A DNA stretch of 5,221 nt from Desulfovibrionaceae bacterium UBA3823 (GTDB lineage Bacteria > Desulfobacterota > Desulfovibrionia > Desulfovibrionales > Desulfovibrionaceae). Below the pieces are notes generated by a model. It saw only the letters and a program-made list of their open reading frames with translations. It was not told the origin of the DNA and made no database searches. Made by a program: the position numbers and the translations under genes. The stretch spans positions 4,710 through 9,930 of the forward strand of contig DFDR01000174.1 of NCBI GenBank assembly GCA_002369295.1, given 5' to 3'. Of the stretch, positions 1-5,221 are shown one piece after another (position 1 is the first letter of the stretch; the number at the start of each line of letters is the position of its first letter).

Positions 1-1
1 C

Positions 2-3000
2 GGCGAGTCGGCGGAGCAGGAGCGGGTGAGGACGCAGATTGCGGACTGTGCGAGGGCCGCGGCTGTGCAGGACTGCCGGGTCCTGCGGCGCGGCCTCGAC
101 GAGAAGCGCGCCCTGCTTGCCGAGGCGCAGAGCGATCTCGCGGTCAGGAAGAACGAGTCGGAAACGACGAAGGCAGGCTTCATGGCCAGGCGCGAACTCC
201 TCCGCGGCCAGGTGAAGGGCGCCCTTGAGGCGGAACAGGCCAGGCTGGACGGACTTGGCGCCGCGCAGAAGGCGGCCTGCCGCGCCATAGAGGAGCAGAT
301 GGCGGCCAGAGACAGGGCGTTGAAGCAGGCCGGCGAAGAGCTCTTGCAGCTGCAGGCGAAGCGGGGCGAGCTGCGGGGCGCTTGCCAAGCGTATGCGGAA
401 AAGGAGAAGCGCTACGCCGCGAGGCGGGGCGGGGAAGTCTTCCCGGGAGTCCTGCCCTCGCCGTGCAGCTATCCCCCCTCGCTTTTCGAGCGCCGGCATG
501 CCGTGCTGGAGGCGGCCGCGCGCGAGGCCGCCGAAAAGGCAGATGCGGCCGCAAAGCGGCGGGATGCGCTTGAAGCTGCCAAAGCGGCGGCTGCGCTGGA
601 AGCCAGGGAGAGGGAGCTCGACCTGAAGAAGGCGTTGCAGAGGGACGCCGCGGCCGGCCTGCAGGAGGCGGAACGGAAAACTGCCGTGCTCAGGGAGGCC
701 GCGGCTCCTCTCGGCATTGCCGGCGACGGCGTCTACGATGCCGAGCGCATTGCAGAGAAGCTTGAACTGCTCTGCGCAGAGCGCGACGCCGAAGCCGATG
801 CGGCCGGCGCAAGGCTCCTGGAACTGCAGATCCGCGAGCGTCGCTGCCGGGACAGGAACTTGACGGATCTGGATCAGGAGACGGAGGCGTTCGTGAGGGA
901 GCTCGGCATTCGCCTTGTCTACGGCAGCAGGAAACTGATCGAGATGCAGGCGCCGGCTTCGGAGAAGCGGGAGATGCTGCGTCGGCATCCGCTGCTGCCG
1001 TACGCGCTCGCCGCATCGCCGGACGAGATGGCGAAGGCGGCCGCGGTTGAGGAATGGCCGTCGCCAAGGCCTGTCGTCTTCATCGCAGAGAGCCTCCTCG
1101 ACCGGGGCGCGACCGCATCTGCGGCAGACGGGAGTGCCGGGCTCCTGATCCGTGCGGCTGCCGGGTCCGTCTGCCTTGACGAGGCGTCGGCGGAGGCAAG
1201 GCTTGGCGAAGTCAGGGAAGCCATTGCCGAGGCCGAGGGGGAGCGGGCGAGGCTGAGGGCGGCAGCCGGGAAGCTGAGGCTCCAGGCCCGCGGCGTCCGG
1301 GCCGCCGCCATTTCGAAAGAGGAGCATGCAAGGCTGAAGGCAGAGGCGGCGTCCCGTGCCGCAGACGCCGACGCGGCGGCTGCGCTGAAGAGCGCCGCGT
1401 TCCGCGACGTGACGGAGCGCTTGACGCAGGCAGAGCGCCTCGTGAGCGAGCAGGCAGTCCTCGAGAAGCAGGCGGCGGATGCGGAGCGCGAGCTTGAAGC
1501 GTTTGCCGCGCTGGAGGAGGAGCATAGGCAGTTTCTTGCCAGGAAGAAGCTCATGCAGGAGCTTGAAGCGGACATTGCCGGCAGGAGGCGGGAGGTCGGG
1601 GCGCTGCAGGAGCGCATTGCTGCCCTGCGCGGCCAGCTGGATGCGGCGCGCGGCGAGCTCGCCCGCTTGGACGGGGAGGCTGCGGAAGGCCGGAAGAGGC
1701 TGTCGGCGCTGCACGATGCGGTTTGCGCTCCCGTGCCGGAAGGCTTCCGCATCGCAGATGCCGAGGCGGAAATCAGGTCGCTGGAGCGAAAGCTCGACGG
1801 CGCAGCCTTCGCTGACGTCCAGTTTCTCGTGAAGCTGGTCCAGAACTACGGCCGCGAGGTCGCGGACATGGAGAAGAAGCTGCAGGACCTCATGAAGGCA
1901 GAGGGCCTTGACGCCGGCGATATCCTCGGAGCGCCGGCGGACGGGGAGGCGGTCCAGGCTCTCCGGCAGAGGCGGGATCGTCTGGAGGAGCGCCGGGACG
2001 AAATCGGCCTGAGGCTGCGGAAGCTGGAGAACGCCAAGGGGGGCGCCGAAAGCGAAGCCAGGAGCCTTGCGCAAGCCATGGTGAAGAGTGGATATGCCGG
2101 GCCGAAGTCCGCGGCGCTGCTCGATGCGGAGGAGCTCTGGACCTTCGGCTTCGAGGAGGCGAAGAGCAGGCTCCAGGCAGAGCTCGGCAGGGCAAGGGAC
2201 GATGCCGGGAGGCTGGCCAGGCACGACATCAGCCTGAAGGAGTCGTTGAAGGCCTGCCAGCGGGCCGGCGTCGCGGAGCTGCCTGGCGCCTGCGGCGTCA
2301 AGCTGCCGGCGTGCTTCGCGTTCAGCACCTTGAACGGCGCGGAGGCTGCCGAGGACGTGGACGGCAGGGTCAAAAGCAGGGATGCGTGCGCCAGGGCGCT
2401 CGAGGAAGAGAAGGGCAGGTTCTACGACGCAGCGGCGGCTGCCTGCGGGGATCCGAGATACGGCGCCATTGCCGCAATCCCGTGCGGCTTGCTCAGAAGG
2501 GCCGAGAGCGCCGCGAAGTCGGGAGACTTCCTGGCCGGCTTCAGCGCCTTTGCCGGGCGGATGCCGGACATGCGCGCCATGCTCGACAACCATGTCTTCG
2601 CGCTCGGCGAAAGGCTCAGGGACATAGCGGAGAAGGAGGAGGAGCTTGCCAGCGGCATCTTCGACTATCTCGAGAAGATCCATGGCCAGCTGCAGGCTCT
2701 CGGGAGCGGTTCGACGATCGAGGCCAACGGCAGGAGCGTCCGCGCCCTGAACCTTGCCGTGCCGGACTGGGGCCTCCACGCAGCCGTGTACCGGCAGAAG
2801 ATCAGGAGCCAGGTCCTCAGGCAGTTCAGGGAGGCCTGCCTCAGGGACGTCTGCTCCGGCGGTGGCGGCCTGCGCGAAATCGACGAGAACGCCGTGCGCG
2901 CGGCGGCTGCGAAGTGCGTCACGGCATGCGGCATATTCGACGGCGTCGTTGGCGTGGAGAACGTGCGGGTTTTCGTCCTCAAGGCCGACAGGTTCGACTC

Positions 3001-3433
3001 GCGGCCCGTCCGGCTGGGCGAGGCGGCGAAAGCGTCCGGCGGCCAGCATTACCTCGCCTCGTTCATCATGCTGTGCGCCTTCCTGAACTACATGCACCGC
3101 AGCGACGGCGACAGCCTGCGCCCTTCCCGGAGCGAGAGCAAGGTTCTGCTCCTGGACAATCCCTTCGGCAAGCTCAGCTCGGCGCACCTCGTGGCCCCGC
3201 TCAGGGAGGCTGCAGAGAAGTACGGGGTCCAGCTCGTCTGCTTTACGGCCCACCGCGAGAAGGACATCGACGATGCGTTCGACAACCACTACCTCATCCG
3301 CCTTCACCGCAGCGAAGGAGCCGAGTATGCCTGCGTCAAGGGAGAGCGCCTCAAGGGGGAGCCCGTGCGGGAGCTGGAGTCGGTGCATGTTGAGACCGGC
3401 ATCGTGGAGCGGAGGCTGCTGGATCTGATCTAG
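2..3433 (+). CDS. SMC/Rad50-like coiled-coil ATPase, 5'-truncated by window edge
   Basis: The frame is open to the left edge, so the start and the Walker A half-head are missing. The GTG at 26 is only an internal valine codon; residues are numbered from it. Residues 1-275 are Ala/Glu/Arg-rich coiled coil. About 285-385 is a globular hinge-like insert (HPLLPYAL near 321-328, PVVFIAE at 349-355). A long coiled-coil return arm with breaks follows (about 388-566 and 575-890). The C-terminal half-head spans about 895-1135: signature ASGGQ at 1003-1007, Walker B LLLDNPFG with D1044 and N1045, and switch-loop H1076 in CFTAH. This order matches SMC/Rad50/SbcC-type DNA-organising ATPases, which bind ATP between two half-heads and act on DNA in the cytoplasm. 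N1045 replaces the usual catalytic Glu. Similar hinge and DNPF motifs occur, from memory, in proteins labelled chromosome segregation ATPase of unknown role. It is neither a typical Smc nor a typical MukB. The ATPase class is secure; a role in defence, plasmid control or repair is not shown. Confidence 0.88.
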   Translation, partial: GESAEQERVRTQIADCARAAAVQDCRVLRRGLDEKRALLAEAQSDLAVRKNESETTKAGFMARRELLRGQVKGALEAEQARLDGLGAAQKAACRAIEEQMAARDRALKQAGEELLQLQAKRGELRGACQAYAEKEKRYAARRGGEVFPGVLPSPCSYPPSLFERRHAVLEAAAREAAEKADAAAKRRDALEAAKAAAALEARERELDLKKALQRDAAAGLQEAERKTAVLREAAAPLGIAGDGVYDAERIAEKLELLCAERDAEADAAGARLLELQIRERRCRDRNLTDLDQETEAFVRELGIRLVYGSRKLIEMQAPASEKREMLRRHPLLPYALAASPDEMAKAAAVEEWPSPRPVVFIAESLLDRGATASAADGSAGLLIRAAAGSVCLDEASAEARLGEVREAIAEAEGERARLRAAAGKLRLQARGVRAAAISKEEHARLKAEAASRAADADAAAALKSAAFRDVTERLTQAERLVSEQAVLEKQAADAERELEAFAALEEEHRQFLARKKLMQELEADIAGRRREVGALQERIAALRGQLDAARGELARLDGEAAEGRKRLSALHDAVCAPVPEGFRIADAEAEIRSLERKLDGAAFADVQFLVKLVQNYGREVADMEKKLQDLMKAEGLDAGDILGAPADGEAVQALRQRRDRLEERRDEIGLRLRKLENAKGGAESEARSLAQAMVKSGYAGPKSAALLDAEELWTFGFEEAKSRLQAELGRARDDAGRLARHDISLKESLKACQRAGVAELPGACGVKLPACFAFSTLNGAEAAEDVDGRVKSRDACARALEEEKGRFYDAAAAACGDPRYGAIAAIPCGLLRRAESAAKSGDFLAGFSAFAGRMPDMRAMLDNHVFALGERLRDIAEKEEELASGIFDYLEKIHGQLQALGSGSTIEANGRSVRALNLAVPDWGLHAAVYRQKIRSQVLRQFREACLRDVCSGGGGLREIDENAVRAAAAKCVTACGIFDGVVGVENVRVFVLKADRFDSRPVRLGEAAKASGGQHYLASFIMLCAFLNYMHRSDGDSLRPSRSESKVLLLDNPFGKLSSAHLVAPLREAAEKYGVQLVCFTAHREKDIDDAFDNHYLIRLHRSEGAEYACVKGERLKGEPVRELESVHVETGIVERRLLDLI

Positions 3434-3487
3434 CCGTCCTGCCGGCACCGCGCCCGGACGCGGAGAAAGACGTCCGCTGCCCGTGTC

Positions 3488-3505
3488 CGCGGCTTCGGCG
3501 CCGCG
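3488..3505 (+). other. Stem-loop downstream of the SMC-like gene
   Basis: A perfect 6-bp GC stem (CGCGGC at 3488-3493 pairing with GCCGCG at 3500-3505) closes a six-base loop, TTCGGC. It starts 55 bases after the stop codon of the SMC-like gene. No T-tract follows, so it is not a classical intrinsic terminator. It could contribute to 3'-end formation, or be chance in GC-rich DNA. Confidence 0.3.
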
Positions 3506-3570
3506 AGAGGGCGTGGAGGCGCATGGCGCAGGGCTCCATTGGCCGGCTGCATGCCGAAGCTGCGGCCGCC

Positions 3571-3618
3571 ATGCCTGGTTCTGGGCCCCTGGGCCCTTGG
3601 GTCTTGGGGCCGAGGCAT
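3571..3618 (+). other. Long imperfect hairpin in the lysO upstream region
   Basis: ATGCCT (3571-3576) pairs with AGGCAT (3613-3618). With G3612 bulged, pairing continues inward through GG/CC and several G-U pairs to about G3585-C3603, giving roughly 15 pairs read as RNA. The apical part holds two adjacent copies of CTGGGCCC (3581-3596), which allow alternative GGGCCC pairings. No T-run follows the stem. It lies 80 bases before the lysO start, so it may be a leader structure of lysO or a 3' structure of the upstream transcript. The pairing is seen in the sequence; the function is inference. Confidence 0.4.
3581..3596. repeat. Tandem 8-base direct repeat, two copies
   Basis: CTGGGCCC occurs twice in immediate succession at 3581-3588 and 3589-3596. 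Each copy contains the palindrome GGGCCC. The repeat sits in the apical part of the hairpin at 3571-3618 and looks like a slippage-prone unit. No coding or regulatory role is visible. Confidence 0.6.
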
Positions 3619-3686
3619 TTGACGATGCGCCCGCCCATGCCGTACCTCCCCTGTATTCCTTCTCCTTTTCCCGTTCACGCCACCGC

Positions 3687-3692
3687 GAGGGA
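3687..3692 (+). promoter_or_regulatory. Ribosome binding site deciding the lysO start
   Basis: GAGGGA lies six bases before ATG 3699, a near-ideal Shine-Dalgarno spacing. It supports that ATG over the upstream in-frame GTG at 3483. Translation from the GTG would add 72 residues with no membrane-protein character and no resemblance to LysO N-termini. Confidence 0.6.
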
Positions 3693-3698
3693 CCCCCC

Positions 3699-4658
3699 AT
3701 GCTTCTCCCCTTTTCCTGCATCTTCATCGGCATTGCCCTTGGCCTGCTTGCGAAGCGCACGGTTCTGCCCACGCTTGCCGGCAAGCTCTTCATGCCCATC
3801 GTCTGCGTCCTGCTCTTTGCCATGGGCTATGTCACGGGCGGCAATGCCGAGCTCATGGCCCATCTGCCCATGATCGGGGTCCATGCCCTAATGCTGGCTG
3901 TCGCGACCATCGCGGGCTCGGTGCTCTGCGTCTGCCTGATCTGCCCTTTCCTGCCCTCGCCGAAAGGCAGGGGCAGGAGATGCTCCGGGAATGGCGCCGC
4001 GGACAGCGGGGCTGGCAGCGGCAGTGCAGGGGACGACGCTTCGGGCGGGTCGTCCGCGAAGGCCTGCCTCACCCTCGTGGGCATCTTCGTGCTCGGCATC
4101 CTCTCGGGCTTCTTCCATGTCCTGCCTGAGGGCTGGGTGACGAACAAGGTCTGCATGGTGTTTCTGCTGGCGCTCATGCTCACCGTCGGCATCGGCATGA
4201 GCGCAGGCGGCAGGCTGCGCACCGTCCTGCGCTCCATCTCGCCCCGCCTCCTGTTTTTCCCTCTGGCAACGACCGCCGGCACCTTTCTCGGCGCGGCCGT
4301 CTGCGCGCCCTTCATGTTCTGGTCCGTCCTGCAGTGCCTTGCCGTGGGGTCCGGCTTTGCCTACTACTCCCTCTCCTCGGTGCTCATCGCCCAGGCCGGG
4401 CATGTCGAACTCGGCACGGTCGCCCTTGTCAGCAACGTCCTGCGCGAGTCCATTGCGCTTGTTCTCATTCCCCTTGCCGCGAGGTTCCTGCCAGGCTACG
4501 CCGTCGTCAGCATGGCTGGCTGCACGACCCTGGACACCACCTTCCCCGTGCTCGTGCGCACCCTCGGCATGGACTGGGCCTTCGTGTGCCTCTTCCACGG
4601 CATGGCGCTCGACTTCGCGGTGCCTTTCTGGGTGGCCTTCTACTGCTCGCTTTTGTAG
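3699..4658 (+). CDS. lysO: LysO-type lysine exporter (DUF340 / Lys_export family)
   Basis: This is a 319-residue inner-membrane protein, close in length to E. coli LysO (YbjE, about 300 residues), which exports L-lysine and gives resistance to the analogue thialysine. About eight hydrophobic segments are visible: near 4-20, 31-46, 60-85, 122-142, 149-168, 182-205, 207-262 (likely two) and 292-319. Family blocks are recognisable: SGFAYYSLSSVLI at 218-230, ALVSNVLRE at 242-250, AGCTTLDTTFPVL at 273-285 and FHGMAL at 299-304. They match, from memory, SGFGWYSLSGILL, AFFNDLARE and CGATSMDFTLPVL of E. coli LysO. Glu250 lines up with a membrane glutamate I recall as important there. Residues 86-120 form a Gly/Ser/Ala/Arg-rich hydrophilic linker between the two halves, longer and simpler than usual. 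The start is set by GAGGGA six bases upstream. The gene stands alone after a 265-base gap; no lysine regulator or biosynthetic gene is visible. The family call is strong. Confidence 0.92.
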   Translation: MLLPFSCIFIGIALGLLAKRTVLPTLAGKLFMPIVCVLLFAMGYVTGGNAELMAHLPMIGVHALMLAVATIAGSVLCVCLICPFLPSPKGRGRRCSGNGAADSGAGSGSAGDDASGGSSAKACLTLVGIFVLGILSGFFHVLPEGWVTNKVCMVFLLALMLTVGIGMSAGGRLRTVLRSISPRLLFFPLATTAGTFLGAAVCAPFMFWSVLQCLAVGSGFAYYSLSSVLIAQAGHVELGTVALVSNVLRESIALVLIPLAARFLPGYAVVSMAGCTTLDTTFPVLVRTLGMDWAFVCLFHGMALDFAVPFWVAFYCSLL

Positions 4659-4669
4659 TGGCGGGCTGA

Positions 4670-5031
4670 TTGCCTCAGCATCGGCGGGCGCAGGCCAGCC
4701 TCGGCGACAGGTGCGCGATCGGCCGCGGAGTGCAGAAGGACAGGAGCAATTCCCTGGAAGGGTGCGGCAGGGCCGCCGACCAGGGCGATGCAGCGCCGCT
4801 GTGCAGGCACGGCGAGATGGACGGCAAGGGCCAAGGCGTGCGCCAGGACGACGCGCAGGCCAGAGCCTGGCGGGCGAAGACTGCAGCGCAGGGACATGCG
4901 GAGGCCAGAAAACCCTGGACGTCTTGCGCGTCAGCGGCCAGGGAGTCCAGCGAGACCTTCGCATCGCCAATGAGGGGGGTAAAAATGCCGCGGCAATGGG
5001 GCTCAAGAGAGCTGGGACTCTTGCCGCAAAA
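4670..5031 (+). pseudogene. Decayed Sel1-like repeat protein gene, frameshifted and 5'-truncated
   Basis: Three degraded Sel1-like (TPR-related) repeats can be read. The first two share one frame: LGDRCAIGRGVQKD (from 4700), AADQGDA (4772-4792), GKGQGVRQDDAQA (from 4823) and AAQGHAEA (4883-4906). The third continues in the next frame: TLDVLRVSGQGVQRD (from 4912) and AAAMGLKRAGTLAAK (4987-5031). The G-x-G-V blocks start at 4721, 4829 and 4936, spaced 108 and 107 bases: exactly 36 codons, then 36 codons minus one base. A one-base deletion near 4906 is therefore indicated; an extra C would restore EAQKTL. Consensus Trp/Tyr of the helices are lost (EGC for EWY, DG for YG, EGG for EW). No start codon, signal peptide or N-terminal region is present, and the homology begins about 11 bases after the lysO stop. 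Sel1 proteins are usually exported or periplasmic scaffolds; no function is expected here. The right boundary is approximate: the shifted frame stays open to a stop at 5131-5133. Confidence 0.75.
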
Positions 5032-5116
5032 CGGTCGAGATGGGCCGCTAGCCCTGATATTTGCGCATTCTTCTTGAAAAGCGGGCCGAGACAGCAGGGC
5101 TGGATATGTATTTTGT

Positions 5117-5139
5117 CCGAATTCAGAACATGAATTCGG
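5117..5139. repeat. Perfect 9-bp inverted repeat with 5-base loop
   Basis: CCGAATTCA (5117-5125) and TGAATTCGG (5131-5139) are exact reverse complements separated by GAACA. The element lies in the AT-richer intergenic segment, 47 bases before the -35 box at 5187. Neither strand has a T-run after the stem, which argues against an intrinsic terminator. An operator-type binding site or a structured RNA is possible. Confidence 0.5.
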
Positions 5140-5186
5140 TACTCATTCATGAAGAACGAAAGCGAAAGAGCAACGCAGTAATTTTC

Positions 5187-5215
5187 TTGACCTCGGTCAG
5201 CCGGCCCTCTACACT
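5187..5215 (+). promoter_or_regulatory. Sigma70-type promoter firing out of the right edge
   Basis: TTGACC (5187-5192) and TACACT (5210-5215) are separated by exactly 17 bases and match the -35 and -10 consensus at five and four of six positions. AT-rich TAATTTTC just upstream resembles a weak UP element. The predicted start of transcription falls at or just past base 5221, so the product lies outside the window. Box quality and the local change in composition make this the best promoter in the window. The target could be a stable RNA or a protein gene; the sequence does not say. Confidence 0.6.
5188..5199. promoter_or_regulatory. Operator-like dyad overlapping the -35 box
   Basis: TGACC (5188-5192) and GGTCA (5195-5199) form a perfect 5-bp dyad around TC and cover most of the -35 hexamer. 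A dimeric repressor bound here would block RNA polymerase. The dyad is short and could be chance. Confidence 0.25.
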
Positions 5216-5221
5216 CGTTGC

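Noticed and set aside
26..28. GTG with a GGAG-like sequence upstream as the true start of the SMC-like gene
   Set aside because: The frame is open to the window edge with coiled-coil-like codons, and a start here would lack the Walker A half-head that the C-terminal half-head needs.
919..1752. 277-codon minus-strand open frame rich in Ser and Ala
   Set aside because: It is the antisense shadow of the coiled-coil codons of the SMC-like gene and has no recognisable domain.
2311..3393. 360-codon + strand frame inside the SMC-like gene
   Set aside because: Its Arg/Gly/Pro-rich translation is an out-of-frame shadow, while the overlapping frame carries the ABC signature, Walker B and switch His.
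3619..3648. Promoter for lysO starting with TTGACG at 3619
   Set aside because: The -35 hexamer is good, but no acceptable -10 lies 16-18 bases downstream (best is TACCTC); TGTATT at 3652 is too far away.
3483..3698. N-terminal extension of lysO from GTG 3483
   Set aside because: The 72 extra residues are not membrane-like and not conserved in LysO. ATG 3699 has a well-placed GAGGGA and gives the usual family length.
4981..5027. Minus-strand terminator: GCGGCAA/TTGCCGC stem followed by five T
   Set aside because: The loop is 24 bases, the T-run starts several bases after the stem, and no minus-strand gene needs it; the segment is explained by Sel1 codons.
4970..5077. 30-codon ORF from ATG 4985 with a strong GAGGGGGG ribosome binding site
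   Set aside because: It lies within the third Sel1 repeat, where another frame carries the homology, and the peptide shows no distinctive feature.
3888..5150. 420-codon minus-strand open frame
   Set aside because: It runs antisense through most of lysO and the Sel1 remnant, changes composition along its length (Arg/Pro-rich, then His/Glu/Gly-rich) and shows no family motif. Long antisense frames are common in GC-rich DNA.

Overview
The window is GC-rich throughout, except for an AT-richer stretch of about 180 bases at the right end. All supported genes are on the + strand. The host looks like a GC-rich bacterium that uses AGG heavily for arginine. LysO, the Sel1-type repeats and the sigma70-like promoter would suit a proteobacterium, but nothing here fixes the phylum.

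Layout: (1) 2-3433 holds the last 1143 codons of a large SMC/Rad50-like coiled-coil ATPase. Its N-terminal half-head with the Walker A motif lies left of the window. The visible part has a coiled-coil arm, a hinge-like globular insert, a long return arm and a C-terminal half-head with ABC signature, Walker B and switch-His motifs. The Walker B block is atypical: it reads LLLDNPFG, with Asn where most ABC/SMC ATPases have the catalytic Glu. (2) 3434-3698 is a 265-base intergenic stretch with two stem-loop candidates, a tandem 8-base repeat and a good ribosome binding site. (3) 3699-4658 encodes LysO, a 319-residue lysine exporter of the inner membrane. (4) About 4670-5031 is the remnant of a Sel1-like repeat gene. 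Its 36-codon periodicity is intact but it has a one-base deletion, lost consensus residues and no N-terminus. (5) 5032-5221 carries no gene. It contains a perfect 9-bp inverted repeat and a well-formed -35/-10 promoter that fires out of the right edge, overlapped by a 12-base dyad.

The genes do not form an obvious functional unit. The 265-base gap and its hairpins suggest that lysO is transcribed separately from the SMC-like gene. The decayed Sel1 segment just after lysO marks an old deletion or rearrangement junction. The most distinctive item is the SMC-like ATPase; any partner subunits would have to lie upstream, outside the window, so its membership of a defence or plasmid-control system cannot be judged here.
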